A DNA stretch of 64,000 nucleotides from Owenia fusiformis (Eukaryota; Annelida; Polychaeta; Sabellida; Oweniidae): the NCBI GenBank assembly GCA_903813345.2, contig CAIIXF020000010.1, positions 5,447,169 to 5,511,168 on the forward strand, written 5' to 3'. Made by a program: the position numbers and the translations under genes. The notes under the pieces are model-generated. The model searched no databases and was not told the DNA's origin. It was given only the letters and a program-made list of their open reading frames with translations. Positions 1-14,640 of the stretch are shown here, piece by piece. Each line of letters opens with the position of its first letter. Position 1 is the first letter of the stretch.

Positions 1-3000
1 CATATTTTCATAACATATTTTCATGAACAATTTCTGATGATCAAATGATAGATTTAAGAAAATCAAAATTGACAAGGAACTTTCCAGGTATAGTAAATTA
101 TTCAATGAAATGCTTGAACCAATAATTGTTGAAACATCGAAAGAAATATCTCGTGCCAGGTGAAGTTTTGAAGCAGAGACCTCCACATGGGCAACAGATT
201 TAACCCCTTGCTGTTTGTCAGTTAACCTGGGGCATATTTTCATTCAAAATGCCATTATTAGCTTGTTTATTTACGCCTTTTCTCTAAAAAATTTGTATAA
301 AGTACATGAGATTTTTGCATTTTTGTACAATTTTGGATATTGGCTTTATAGCTTTTTACTTTATTTCTTGATATTATCCCTCATTTTTATAAAATTTGAG
401 ATTTAAGAATATGATCATGTAGTGTTTTATACGAGAGTATATACGTCTGCTATGATGAGTCTCAATGAGGAGTATAAGAGGGTTATCATTGGCACTTGGG
501 GAGCTATCTTCGAGTTGAGATAGAGTTTTGATATGACTTTAATAAAGTGTCCTGACTAGTGTGGTTCTTTGATAACACAACAAACTTACCTACAACTGGA
601 TTTATATTATATGAAGGATATAATAATACCATGCTGGTCAGTAAAAATATACATATTATATTATACCATATTTTCTATGTTATATCATTAAAGAAAATTA
701 AGTTAGTGTGATTTAGAATATATGTTTCCCAAAATCAAATCATTCCTTTGGAACAACAGTCATAAAGTTGAAATATTCTAAAATTATTTATAAGCCTTGG
801 AAACTGTTTATTCTATTATGACCTTCAAAATAATTGATATGTTAGAGCATGGTCATACAAGTGAATCGTATTTATAGAGAAAACATCTGGAAATATATTT
901 TATTAAAGCCACATGTATAAAGTAAACTAAATGTAGCTTTTTTATTTACCTTTGGATATCTTGAGTTCTCTTCCAAGCCAATCAATGTGAAGCCATTATT
1001 AACAGCTTTAGTTGAGAAAAGTAGGGTCAAAAGAATAGTGCTATTTGCCCCAGGGTTAGAATATACCATTGGAAAGACAAAAGTGTCATGAATAAGAATA
1101 TTTTAACATTATAGAATTATGTTACAAACTTGGGTTAATACTTATTTTATGAATTGGAGAAATGTTACTATTATTTCAAAAAGTCTTGTTTCGATGGGAA
1201 AAAAGAATTTACAATAAAAGTTTTTGCATGAAACCATGGGCTTTCAAGAGAAAGCCCGTGATGAACCATATTTCAAAGAGGGACTTTTTCTACCCCAAAT
1301 GACCTTCTAAAATAGAGCTCCTCAGAGCCCTAGGTACGTATTGTTCATTGTTAATATTTAAGTCATAAGAAATGAAATCCTTAAATCTGATATCCCCGGT
1401 TTATTGGAACCTTGGGGCTTATTGGGTCATCAAGTTCAATTTAATAGTATATCTTTGCGTAAGTATTTGGTGAAGACAGTAAATAGCTTCAGATATTTGG
1501 AATACTAAGAAAATAAAATTTCCAATAGTACCCATTTCAGTTTCAAAAAATGTTTTGACAGTTCTAAATTGTTTGTTGTATTCATCAAGGGTAAGTGGGT
1601 GTTGTAGAACATAGTTTAATACTTTTGAAACATCCCTTTTTTACGTAATCTGTGCTTGTCTGAGCTCGTGGTTAACATTTACATGTAGATTTTTTGACAA
1701 TTGATGATAAATGTGCATATAGTCTTAAAATGCACTTGTTTGTGAGAGTCATGGAGCCTTAAAGAGTGCCATGTCTTAGACATCGAAATATTTGAGCAAA
1801 GATAAAAATTATTAAATTGAAGAAAGATTATGCTAACCATGATTAAATAAATAGGGTTGGTTGTTGAATTAACCTCTTAACTACCTGGAGTGACGAGATT
1901 TCTCATCACCTCAGAAATGACCTTGAAACCCAGAGAGACGAGAAAATCTGTCACAAAAATTTTGACTAAAATTGCTTTTATTTGAACAATTTTCATCTAA
2001 TTTCCATTTTAATTGTTTTAAAATGTGTAGAAATGATCTCTGCCATCTAATTTTACTAAGTTGAGCATCTAAAGTTGTATAGGTATGTAGTAAAATGTCA
2101 AAAAGGTGGCAAAAATGAAAAATTCTCTGGTTTCATCTGATTTAAGAGCCTGGGATTCAAGAGGTTAAATTGGAATAAGGTATGACATGTTTGGACAATT
2201 AGGCATAAATTGATGAGGCAAAAAGTCAATACTTGGAAACCCTGTGATTTGAGTATTCATTTTATTATAAAGTAAATACTCAGTATATGTACATATTTCA
2301 GGGATCTAAACATTCCTGCATTTAAAAAAGGTTATAAATGCACAAAAGCAACCACCCTGTTTTTACGAGAACTTGAAATAGTTATTGATCATTTTGTGAA
2401 CACAAGATATTCAGAATACTGAAATAGAAACAGATTAATAAATATCAATATCATAAATAAATAAACAACCACAGTATGTAGCATATCATTCTTGCTTCAT
2501 GTAGTAAACAATTGATAAAGGGTTTATCAGTGTCCAATTAAATTGCAATTTTCTTTCATATAGTAGATCTATTTAAGAACTAAACTGAACTTATAATTGT
2601 TTGATATCTAAGGGACTTCTATTCTAAGGTCATATACGCATACCCAGTTTGATTTCCAATATAAACTTCATACATAACTAATCTAAGATGATCTTAGGAT
2701 GTCCCAGGTCAGTATTGTCCCAAAGAGTAATTATTTTTCCAGATTGATTCTCTCTTCAAAAATTTAAGCGAACATTTATTGATATTATCAAATTCAAAGT
2801 CACTTCCATTTAAAAATGTATCCTAATAAAACATAGTAATAATTACATTTGTAAGCATACGTTAATATGAATATTGACCTTGTACCTAAAAAGACAGTAG
2901 TAGGGGAATCCAAGTCTGTCTTAGTTTATTGATTGGCGGAAATCATTAAAAAGAACGAGCCATTAAGAAGCGTAACTCTCAGTGCCTTGGAATATGATTA

Positions 3001-3209
3001 AATGAAAAACATGAAATTCTGTACCTCTTCAATTCTATTTTAACTCCTAATAGTTTAGATAAGACTGGTTAGCAAGTGCTTCGAAAATAGTGCTTGTTTA
3101 GTCAGGATATTGTTTTGAATGGAATCAGTCTGATTTTTCTTGAAGTTTATATGGTGAACGAAACTCTGTGGATACACATGTAGTTATGGAATGCTTATAT
3201 CAATAACAG

Positions 3210-3412
3210 AAAAACCTCACTGACCTGTTTATATTGAACATTTTTTGCCAAGAAAAACGTTCACTGTTTGTAGGTGTTCACTACAGAGAGGGTAATTTAT
3301 ACAGAAGTCAGTAGAGTATATGTGAAGAAATGGTGTCTACTAGAGACAGGTGTTCACTAGAGACAGGTGTTCACTAGAGACAGGTGTTCACTAAGACAGG
3401 GTTTACTGTATA
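3210..3412 (+). repeat. Dispersed GTTCACT repeat, copy 1, with 17-bp tandem core
   Basis: This copy begins near TTTATATTGAACATTTTTTG, contains ACTACAGAGAG, then three tandem units of about 17 bp (ACAGGTGTTCACTAGAG), and ends with GACAGGGTTTACTGTA. Related copies are at 7279-7428 (+) and 52165-52352 (-). The outer ends ACAGTAAAAC and GTTTTACTGT are roughly inverted, suggesting a MITE. Confidence 0.6.
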
Positions 3413-5319
3413 AAGAATCAAAGATTAGTTCAATGTTAATACACACATATACTTAATGTACATATAATTAATATATGTCTGGAATTTGATTGGACGTTGT
3501 ACATTGTTTAAAGGTACATGTAAGATGCAACTTTTAGACTAGAAATGAGATATGGGTAACTTTTGAAAATTTTGTCACAATGTTACAATTTTTGCCTTTT
3601 TTGAAAACTTTTAAAAATTGCTTAAAACAATAATTCAATGTTATCTGGCAAGAGTTTAAATTCTATTGAATTTGGATATTTCTGTATCTTTTGAAATCTT
3701 CAGCAACTTTCACATTTGATCAAATCTCTTAACCTAACACGACTGGGTCAGGAAATCATCATGATAGAAACCATCTATTGATCAGCCAATATTTGAGACC
3801 AAATACACTTTCTGCAGTTATTGCAACTATGAATTGTATCATTTTGTATGCAAGATTTTAATGTTGCTACTAGACGGTTGAATTGTTTTGTCCGAGGAAA
3901 ACAGATTTTTCAAAGGTATACTTTATCAATTGTTTAACATATCCCAACTAATCAGAATAAAACACTAAGAGATATATTTTAATTGTATTTTCAGACTATC
4001 AAGACTAAGAACAACAAGAATCATATTTCCCATCACCTCATCATAGAATATATCAGGCTTGTAAAGCTATAATAAACAATCAATGCAGACCCTGGCGCCA
4101 CCTTTTTGGAAACACTTTGATTAAGTGAGGAATCTACACATCAACAATCTAACTGAATCAGGTATGTGGAATATTTTCTAGTGAAACCTGAGCGAGTCAT
4201 AAACAGATCAGAAACTGATTAAGTTGGTCAGATTTCTGAATGTGCTGTAAATACTGCTATATTTAGTATGATAAATGTTCCAGAACAGTTGCTTTTGATC
4301 TGCAGAAGTGTGTAATTCTCAATAGTTTTAATTATGGTTTTTGAATATATTTGATTGTTTGTTTTGTCTGTTTGTTTGTCAATTTTACCTACTTGTTTCA
4401 TTTGATTGATGATCCCTGTTGTCATACTTAAAACTTGATATTTATATATGATATTTTTGATATTTGATATGATATTTATTGATTGGACATTGTAAATGCA
4501 TTACATCATTGACTTGCTAGAGTAGAAACTTGGGTTAATTTGTCTTCACTTTGTCCTTCAAGGTTAGATTTAACAACTTAAAATGTCAGGTGAGTAAGTA
4601 TAAGTTAAAACTTATTACATCTTGGGGGTATGTTCTCTAATAAACACCTGTTTACTAGTTACCTTCATTCAATTTGGACAAAACAAAATACACAAAAGCA
4701 TCAATGGTAGTACAAAGATATCTCATATGAAACAAAATCATGTTCTTTTAAATTATGATTTTTTTATGCCAAGGAAAGGGGCCCTTATGCCTTAAAAGGT
4801 CATTTGTTTTATAACACGTTGGAATGTGTTTTGTCTGAGCGTTATTACACAGGATTGCCACAGGGTGTTTTTAATGATTTAGAAGCTGTAATGTACAGAA
4901 CATGTACTAATGACATAACATTAAACCACTGAGAAAACGTAACAGTCATGATATATTCAGAGGAAGGATTTATGAAAGTCACTATGACATTTCTAGGAAT
5001 CTAGATGAGGAAAAAACTGATATGTAAGTTTAGTAATCATTAAAAAGGTAACAAAGTTTGTAAAAAAAATTGAATTTGTTGAAATTTTTTGTAATCTTGT
5101 CTGATAATTTTTTATTGAGATACATGTAACTGGTTATTTTCTTTTAAAATTAAATTAAATTTCATATCATATCTTATCTGCAGTGTTCATGTTATTAATT
5201 AAAATTGGCAATACCATGACTTTTGTATTGAAAATTAGATCCTTTAAAAATATAGTCCTGGATTTCAAGGCTGTAGTTTGCACTATTGCAAAACCCAAGT
5301 ATGTGATAATGACTTACTC

Positions 5320-5905
5320 ACTTCGAGAGCCATGTTAGATTTTGAAACTTATGGCTCTCAAACGGGAAAGTGAACAGCTGATCAATAGTGACCTTTGAAA
5401 TCAAATTAAGTCGATCCGCGGCTTACTTTTGGTCTCTAACTGTGTCTTACATCAGTATCGGTCAATCCTTGTAAGTATTGGAGCGCTGGAGTACTTCTTT
5501 TTCGATCAAGACTTGTAATTGTTAGTCGAGTAAATCGTTTTACTGCCGAATTCCAATATGGCGTTTTCTGCTCGGACATTTTCGTAAATCTCCGGAGGTT
5601 GTCCGAACCTAACTAATTCTCAAAATTCATTTCGTTCGTTGCGTATCTCGCTCCTAGCGAACCGCCATATTGGAAATAGGTCTAAAAAACTTTCACTCGA
5701 TGAACAATTTACAAGTCTTGATCGAAAAAGAAGTACTCCAGCGCTCCAATACTTACAAGGATTGATGATACTGATGTAAGACACAGTTAGAGACCAAAAG
5801 TAAGCCGCGGATCGACTTAATTCGATTTCAAAGGTCACAATCATTCAGCTGTCCAAATGCTCCGTGGGAAAGCTATTATATCAAAATCCAAATAGCTTTC
5901 GCAGG
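5320..5905. mobile_element. Fold-back element, about 135-bp near-perfect inverted arms
   Basis: The segment 5389-5525 reappears as its reverse complement at 5706-5840 with few differences, separated by about 180 bp that include ATGGCG- and CCGCCAT-containing sequence. Outside the arms, smaller hairpins occur on each side (GAGAGCCAT/ATGGCTCTC at 5325-5363; GGAAAGCTATT/AATAGCTTTCGC at 5869-5901), so the whole is nested palindromic DNA. No transposase is present. A 74-residue ORF inside is an artefact of the arms. Confidence 0.75.
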
Positions 5906-7278
5906 AAGTAAATAATGACCATTTTATTGCATATAATCTATCTTAGTATGTACATCTACTTCATTTCAGGTACAAAATCATTAGTTTCTAATCTTGAGAG
6001 TTATTGACGCCATTGATTGTCACCTTGTTTATACTTGATAATTGGTTAATATGCAGTTCTACCTGTTCTTAAATATTTGTGCCTTTTTGATTCTTTTCAA
6101 GGTCAAGGTTTACTTTCAGAGTAATAAGATGTTTTCCAAAGTTGTCCCTGTTTACGATGTCGTGGTATAACAAGGGGGATGGGGATTTAATTAGACATCT
6201 GAAAGTTGAATTGAAAGGGTTTTGAGAGCTCTCACATTCTAATTTGAAACTTTATGCTACAACTAGATTTGGTGTACCCATAGGGAGACAGAAGAGTATC
6301 AAAAGATCAACAAAATATTATTGAAGATTTAAGACTCAGAAATGTGTTAATTCTGCAAAATGCATTGAATTAATTAAATGTGTTCATATCTATACGACTT
6401 TTATGGCATATTTGTAAGTTGATGACCATGTATATCATTTACATGTACATGAGTATATATATGTACATAATAATAATATTGGCATAATCTTCATGATGCT
6501 GGCCTGTTACAGTTAATTTTAGAAAATTGAATTAAAATTCTCATTCAATTTTGTTGCATTTTTCGTAGAATCCCACATGTACAATTTGTTTTTTTCAATG
6601 TGACTCGACGCTGACTTTTTGTTTATAGGTAACTTCAAAGTTATAGTGAAGAAGGCAATAAAAGAATAATCCTTTAATAATATTTTATGTGGAGTCATAT
6701 TTCTGAAACAAAATAGTCAAATAAATAGAAAGCATGAAGTGACTGCTTTACATTGTAGAGAAGTGTAACACCATTCATTGAATATCTGGAAGAGAAATGT
6801 AATAAATTGGAGTAAACAAGGTTGTATTTTATAAATGGGAACTGTAGGAGATAGTAAAGGTGAAGGGCAAGAGTTAGGAATATAATACTAATAGAAATGT
6901 AAATAACATCCCTTTGTTTTGATCCTGTTTCTTGATGATCCTGTTCCTCCAATTTAATTATCCTATTTATAGCTGTTATCATATTGGTCTAGAAACAAAA
7001 CAACTGTGTTTGTTAGGCCTATTGAATTTATAGTGAAACCCACCCTCTGTCCATTAGTTCATCATTGAATCTATCCATTTATCAAAAATGACTAAAATAC
7101 ATTGAAACCATTGGCTTAGTATTTAGTGGTATTTGGTATTTTGATAAATGATTTCATTACTAAAAGATTTCAGAATGGTAACTGCTAAGTTAAAGTTCTG
7201 TTTCACATGATTTGAAAATGACATACAAAAAAAGTTGTCTTCCTAGAGGCCCAGTGTATAAAATGGCTAAGAATATAC

Positions 7279-7428
7279 AGTAAAACTTATGTATATTGAA
7301 CAAGTTTTCGCCAAGAAAAAAATGTTCAGTGTTTGCTGTCACTACAGAGAGTAGTCAGGAGAGTATGGGCAGAGGTTCAAGGATGTCCACTTGAGAAAGG
7401 TGTTCACTAAGACAGGTTTAACTGTATG
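7279..7428 (+). repeat. Dispersed GTTCACT repeat, copy 2
   Basis: This is a compact copy starting ACAGTAAAACTTATGTATATTG and ending GACAGGTTTAACTGTA. It shares the CGCCAAGAAAAA, CACTACAGAGAG and GGTGTTCACTAAGACAGG blocks with copies 1 and 3. The inverted ends (ACAGTAAAAC / TTTAACTGT) define the likely element boundaries. Confidence 0.6.
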
Positions 7429-10400
7429 TATATATTTCAAGAAATAATCCACTTTTTATTAACCTTGATACTTGAATTGCATTGTATATCTTTAAATGAT
7501 TTCATAAGTGCATAATTTACACTTTTGATCAAAAAAAAAATTTTCAACCTGCAGTTTTTACTAATTATCCATAATGTAGCTTTCTTTCTTCTCCATTTGA
7601 TTAAAAAAAGGAATTAAGACTCATGATAACCCATATCCAGACTAATTGAAAAGTTGTCTAAATGTTGACGCCTTGTTTCATAAACATTTCTCTGAACTTT
7701 AGGCCAATATATTCACATTTTCGTTTCAAACATTTTATTCCCATGATCGAAATCGTTGGCAATCTGTTGAATCTAATCAAAGATATTTCTCCCACTTGAA
7801 CTTGTATCAATATTTCTCTCGTACAATTTCTACATGTTTCACACAATCACTTCAGTAATTCACAATTTCATTCACTCTCAAAGGATAACATCTGCATGAT
7901 GTAACGTGATGTCATTTTTATTTTTATTTTTATTCAATTCTTTGTTCAAACTCTACTCCAAATAAAACCTTGTACTTGATAACAGCATCAATTTCAAAAT
8001 AGCTCAAGAATGGAATTCGCGAAATTTCTAGATGTACAGTACGGGCCCTAACAGTACAACCTGTTTTTATAATAGGATGATCTGAAGTGAACACCTTTGC
8101 ACCAATGATAACATTTAAAGAGGTCAATTGCTAACATATTCCAGAATCAGCATGAAGAGGCTAAACTTTTATTTTCACTATCAACATTTGATGTGAATTA
8201 ACTCCAAGGTTTCATTAGCAGAGTTAGCTCAGGTTAAGATATTCTAATGTTATTTTAGTTCTTCTGTCATAAACTAAGTAATTAGCTATCTAAGAGGCAA
8301 AATACTTGAGATTCTCAATGTTTGAAGAGTTTTTTCAAGCCTTTTGTTTGAAAGATAGTTACCATAGGTTGCATCTATCATATTGTGGGGTGTCTGTTGC
8401 ATTGAAAGATGGGCAAAGTTATTATGTATGGTAGCCCTTGGGGATTGTTGACAGTTGTTAAAAAATGGTAGTCAATTCTATTAATGTTTGACCCCCTCTT
8501 CTCTCCCCATATAATTTGAAATTGTTTGTTTTGAATTTTACTTGAATTTCACTTATTAGCTCATTAATAATCAGGATTCAAATTTGATAAGAACTTTTTC
8601 CATATCATATTAGTTACAATTTAATAGATTTTTTGCGTGTAACTATTATAAGCTCATTTTAACTATGGTCTTGATAACACAATAATTAAACATCTAAATT
8701 TGTTTTTCACTCCCATTCGTTCAACTCTGAATTCTGGTTACCATAGGTTATAGTGCCAATTGCAGGTTTGCCCATTTACTAGTTTTACCAGACAACATAG
8801 AAGGCAACAAAAAGTGGAAAGTTCTACATGACCTGTTGCTGAGGTGAAAACTGGCTCTTTTATTTACTAATTCATATGGGTAATCAGCCCCCTTTTATCA
8901 GAGACACCAACTTTGCTTAAATTTTGTGATATTCTCAGTTGATCAATAATGTTTTTTGGAACCCTATATTTGAGATTCATAATTTCAAATATTACAAAAT
9001 CTTGGCACGTTTTTGCCATTGGGATTCTTAGCATACGAGGTGGAATGGTATTGAAACAATAGAAAAAGTTGAAATTGTTACATTGCCAATTATTTATCAA
9101 AATCAGTACAAATTCAGCATTATTTTGAGAGAAGCTTATTTTAAAGATGCTACGTATGTAATTGAATCCAGTTTCTGTAGTCTACTCCATAGAACTGTAA
9201 TATACCATAGTCTATGAATAAAATATCACATTGAATTTGTTTTATTTTTAAAATACAACAAAACTCTTGAAATTAGCAAAGAATGAAGTGAACAGACAAG
9301 AAGCGTGCTCTCATACTAAATTGTCCAATATGTTTAAAATCAAAAAATCAAATTTTGAAGAAATTAGGAGAGTATAATAATATGCCTTGTGCGTTTTAAA
9401 GAATAGGGAAAGTCTATGTATGTTCCATCCATAACAGTTTGCCAGTTAAATTGTAATAATCGGACAGTAAAAGTTGGACTCTTAAAGCAGGGACTAATGT
9501 AACATTGTCAGGAAGGATGTAATATGTGATGATAAACTATTGTCAAAAAGTACTCAATTGTTATTTTGTTGATCTGCAAGGATTTTATTTTAGTGCGTTG
9601 TTTATGACATTTTAGTGGATTTACAGGTAAAGTATGCACTTGATATTCCTCTTACTAAAAAACCTCATTATTTTCATTTAACTTTTGTTTGGTCTTTTTT
9701 TTTTATTTAAGTGTGTTTTCTTGATAGTTTCTTAGTAACTTATAATAGCAACATGGTAACTCAATCATTAGGCCTAACATTCAATTAAGTAACCTTCAAT
9801 TTACTATGACATCAAAATCAAATTAATCAAAAAATCGTGGGAGCTAAACTTCTTTTGTAAACAGTTTGAAATGTTAAGAATCTCTGTTGTGCTACTTCAA
9901 TGTAAAAGTGAAGATAACTTTGATTTTGTCCCAAGTAGGTATAAAATAAGGAAATGAACATTAGGAGATAGTTGTTAACTATAGGAGGAATATTTGAAGG
10001 CTTTATTCCGGAAGAAGTCACTCAGCACAAACAAATAAAAGATGGTTGATTGAGGTTTCGTGATCTTTGTGTACTTGATTTTATCATGGAAGTACATCCT
10101 TAGATAGCTTGTGCTGCCGTTCATTTAAGAAGAGGAGCAAACGTTGAACACCCATATACAAGTGGAGTTTAATAATATTTTCCTTTGTATCTTTATGGAT
10201 TTGTAACTTGGATTCAGGTAGTTCTAAACAGTAAGTTAAATTATATCGTGAGTTCGATTGCTTGCTTATTTGGAATTTTTGATAGCACATTTTGTATTCT
10301 GGGTAGGAAAGTTAATTTTATCATAAAAACATATAAGGATGTCTTAGCGAAAGAGGCCATTGGATAAAAAAGAGCTGATTATAGCAGTTTCCCAAATTAT

Positions 10401-12689
10401 CATCATTTTCTTTCTAATTATAGTCAAAGAGCTTGACCTTGATTTTTCGGAAAAAAAAAATATTTACATTAATTTTAAAGTGTCAAGTGTAGTGTTGAAG
10501 AATTTTACATCTTAAATCTCCGCTTACTTTCATTTATAATCAGATATTTCTTTTCAGATATAGATATTTGCATCTTAAGGAGCACATCACCATGTTTATT
10601 GAAATGTATATCTAATCCTAAAGTTAGCATTCTTTGTTGCCAATTATTTTGGAACTTATTATATATTATATATCGATTAGGGAGCAATTTGAATCATGCA
10701 TTTTTGAAAAAGTAGATATTTTTTATTTTAGGGGCTACAAAGTAAATATCACTAAGAAGCAAAAACTGCAAAATATTTAGGTTAATTGATGTGCCTATAA
10801 TAGGGTACCTCAAAAATGTCTTCTTATTGAACACGTTCAAGGAGTCGAGACAGTCAAAGTAAAAGCAGTTAATTGTACCTTCACCTATCACCTGGTTTTT
10901 ATTTAAAAGAAAAAAAATATTTCATTTCCTTATATAGACACAGTAAATATTTTGTTTTGTCTGGATGGCCTTACAAAATTACTCACAGCTGTAAAGAATA
11001 AAAAGATGATATTTTTGTGGTTAAGAAAAAACGCTTTGAGGTTTACTAAGAAAGTAAAATGTACAATTCATTATTGTAAAAATAGTTTATTTGTTGGGAT
11101 GATAAGCTTTTTCAGTATTTACTTTTGATTTATTTCATTTTTCAAATTTGTCAGTATCTGTAGATAATCTGAGAAAAAAGTATTTTTGTACATTTATTGG
11201 TCATGTATACATATACGTATTCAATATATAATACAAAGAACTGTAATTCTCGGATCTGATTCAGGTTTACAGTACACAGGAGACAACAGCAGTGTTTAAC
11301 TGTCAGCTTTCAACTGTCCACCACATGCTATTTAACTTGTATTAGCATATGGAGCTTTTCTGATGTTGTTCTGCTTTTCTGACTTAACAGGTGTTTAACT
11401 TAGTGATATTTTTGAATTATATTAATTTTGAAATTACTCGGAGGTGTTTGACTTACAGAGGTGTTTGACTGCAAGGTGTCTGACTTAGTAAGTACAAATA
11501 AGTACAATGAATATGACTTATGGAAATGTTAAAAAAAGATGTTCTAATAACATAAACGTCATAAATTCATATAAGTTGACTTGCAAAAGTGTTCTCCATC
11601 ATGAGGTGTTCTACTTATAGAGTTCTTCTTCTAGGCGTATCCATATAAAATGTGTTTATATAACTTGACATGTAGAAGTGCATTTAGGAGTCTAAAAGGT
11701 GTACTATTAACTAATTCTTCTTGGCGTATCCATATAAAAGGTGTTTATATAAATTAACATGTAGAAGTGTATCATATATAAGAGTCTTAATATATGAATC
11801 TTGTATATGGGTGTTTCCACTATTTAGGTGTTCTTATACGGTGTTCTTCCTATAGGCGTTCTACATATGGAGGTGTTTTCTTGTACATGTACCTAACATA
11901 GTATTGCTTCTCAAGCTATACTAACATGCCAATAGACTACAAAAAGGTGTGTTATGTTATATATTGCAAATTCTCTTGGATCCCTTGATGCCCCAATATT
12001 TTTCTATGTGCCTTCTATATCAAACTATTCAAAATTCATCTCAACAGTATCATCCCAAAAGTCGATTTTTCATATATAGGACGAGAATTTTTTTTTTTAA
12101 ATTCATGTAGCCAAGACAAACATTTTCCTATACTCTTCGAGAGAAAACTCCACATTTTTCTGCTAAGAGTTATGTTCAAGGAAAACTGAGATCTCATCCA
12201 GGCCTAACCTATAAAGGTCAAGATAACATACTAATTAGTTTTATGTAAGTGTAACTTATGCAAGGCCTTATATTTTGTATTCTGTGGTTCTTATACCATT
12301 TCATATAATGCCTCTGAATCTCAGCCAGAGTTCACTGGTGGCCCTGCCTCCCCCCTAAGATGGGCCCAAAAAATTTAGGGCCCCAATAAGTGGGCCTATT
12401 TGGGTATAACTTAGCATTTTTTGGCCTTATTTTTAATTTTAGGCCAAATTTTCAAGAATTCTTTTTCAGACTAGAAATCCCCCCCTCCCCTAGTTAGTTT
12501 CCAGATCCACTTAATCTTCATTACTTCCAAGTAAATCTAATTTTTGAGCTTTTTGAAAAAGGCCTTTATTAAAAGTCTATGACCCAATGTTCATAGCATC
12601 GTATTCAGGATTTTATATAAAATTTTGGAGAGCCCATTTTTGTAGAAGCCTCATATAGACCCTATGGTAAGAGGCCACCTCATAGTGTA

Positions 12690-13010
12690 AAGCCTAACGC
12701 AGACTACAAAACACTCACTTCAGAGCAAAGCCTCACAAAGAAATATTTACTCAAGAGTAAAGTCTCACAATGAAATACTCAATCTAAAGGAAAGCCTCAC
12801 AATAAAATACTCAATCTAGAGTAAAGTCTCACAATTAAATACTCAATCTAGAGTAAAGTCTCACAATTAAATACTCAATCTAGAGTAAAGTCTCACAATG
12901 AAATACTCAATCTAGAGGAAAGCCTTACAATGAAATACTCAATCTAGAGTAAAGTCTCACAATGAAATACTCAATTTAGAGCAATGCCTCCCAATGAAAT
13001 AGCCTCACAA
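12690..13010. repeat. 32-bp tandem repeat, about 9 units
   Basis: The unit is close to ACTCAATCTAGAGTAAAGTC followed by TCACAATGAAAT. Central copies are almost identical; both ends are degenerate. No coding potential is seen. Confidence 0.85.
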
Positions 13011-14122
13011 TTAAACAGAGTAAAACAAGGCTAACATTTAACCTGGATTAGTAATTTTACCTGTTATTCCACAACGCCCTCGAAGAAGGTTTTTGGCATT
13101 TGGTTTTAATATTTCATATTAAAAATGCATTACTTGATTTACCTTCCCAGACTTTATGAATTAAACAGAGTTTACATCATTCATAGTACAGCTGCAAACA
13201 AGATGAATTGTGCAGATCTCCATGTGTTATTTGCATTTTGAGTATTATAAGGGTGTTATTTCTATCACTCCAACCAGCCGGATATTTTGTTGTTGGTTTC
13301 TACCTTTAGAGTCTTAACTGCTGAGAAAAGTTCATTGGCTTATTACATGTATATCAGTAAGCACTTCTTAAGATCTGGAAAGCGACATGATAGAGTTATC
13401 TTGGACCTTTATACTGATCTTAATTTTTATGATGATATTGAAATTTACAGCGAAATTTACATTTACAATGATTCTAACTTTTTATGATAATCATTATAAC
13501 TGTTATGATGATGATAATGTTATATTATAATCTTTTGCATGATCTTTATTATCCTCCGTTTTGAAAAATGGCCGCCATTGACATGTACGTGTGTGCGATT
13601 TAGTTGAAATTTTATATGTGCCTATTGCCTATTTTACACTTTCTGGTGACAATTTGGCTATAGTGAGCAACCATGTGGCCATTTTTTGTATTTTATTTTA
13701 TGATTTTTGCTATATACTTTGTTTGTAAAAATGCCAGCCATCGATGTTCTTGATTTTGCTACGCTTTGGGATGCTGTTGTCTTGTTCATCAATTTTTATA
13801 GTGATCTTAACCTTGGTAATAATCTCGAATTTTAAAATGATTCTGATCTTTTGAATGATCTTGAGATTTGTTATCATTTTGAATTTTCTAGTTATCAAAA
13901 CTCTTATAATGAGTGAGTAACCTTCTTACTGTACAAGAAATATCAGGAAAATGATTAAATTTTGCAAAATGAAATATTAGGCCTCTTTAAAAACAACGAT
14001 TTTATCACTGAAACAAAACTCTATGTTTGGCAATATTTTAGCACAATCTTTTCCATTCCATTTGAAAGGCAGTCGAAATGTTGAGACATGCGCAGACCTC
14101 TATTTAGTGATATTTTCATTTC

Positions 14123-14640
14123 AAATATGGCGGCCAATCCGATGTCTGACGACCCTTACAAAGAATCTAGGCAGTTTGCATTTTTACCTCCTGTGAAATA
14201 ACAAGTGGAATTTAGTCGTTGTTTTGTGTTTTATTATCATTCTGCATCGTAATTCTATGTGATGTGGTGTTGAAATGTCAGCAGAAATACATATCCATAC
14301 GATAATCGAGTGAATCAGATAACAGATTTTTCGAAAACCCGTCTCGTGCTAAGAGTGTAAAAACTTGTATTAACATACTCAAAAGGGCCAATGAGCACAT
14401 CAATGTCAAGCTAAATCAATGTTGTGTCTAAAACAGGTACCCGATCTACTCAAAAGAGCTTGTCATTCACGTATACACGCTTAGCAAACACGGCGAAATG
14501 ATCTGAATCTTGGAATTTCGTTCCAGAGCTAGTAATGTTTGCTCCGGTCTTCGTCATAAGTGTCATCAGACTTCACGCATGCTCAGGAGAAAAACCATCA
14601 ACCAATAATGTTTTATAAATCAATTTTGCGCATGCGCCTT
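14123..14640 (+). promoter_or_regulatory. Candidate CpG-richer promoter patch upstream of RASL12 (YY1-, CCAAT- and NRF1-like sites)
   Basis: AAATATGGCGGCCAAT at 14123-14138 combines YY1-like and CCAAT motifs. GCGCATGCGC at 14628-14637 is a perfect NRF1-type palindrome. The surrounding 14.0-15.0 kb has more CpG than its neighbours. It would be the RASL12 promoter only if there is a 5' UTR intron between here and 17.7 kb; an acceptor-like TTTTCAG ends at 17170. No transcript evidence is available. Confidence 0.3.

Larger units (their letters stand above)
1..14000. other. Gene-free AT-rich stretch with scattered repeats
   Basis: No ORF here resembles a known protein, and the open frames are short and AT-driven. 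The stretch holds a hairpin with CATGGGCTTTC arms (1236-1262), two copies of an ACAGTAAAAC/GTTCACT repeat (3210-3412, 7279-7428), a fold-back element (5320-5905), degenerate GGTGTTTGACTTA-like repeats (about 11380-11890), a GGCCC-rich MITE-like copy (12329-12500) and a 32-bp tandem array (12690-13010). Non-coding exons cannot be excluded. Confidence 0.6.

Noticed and set aside
5620-5844. 74-codon ORF with FEIELSRSAAYFWSLTV
   Set aside because: It lies in a fold-back arm and has no similarity to a known protein that I recognise.
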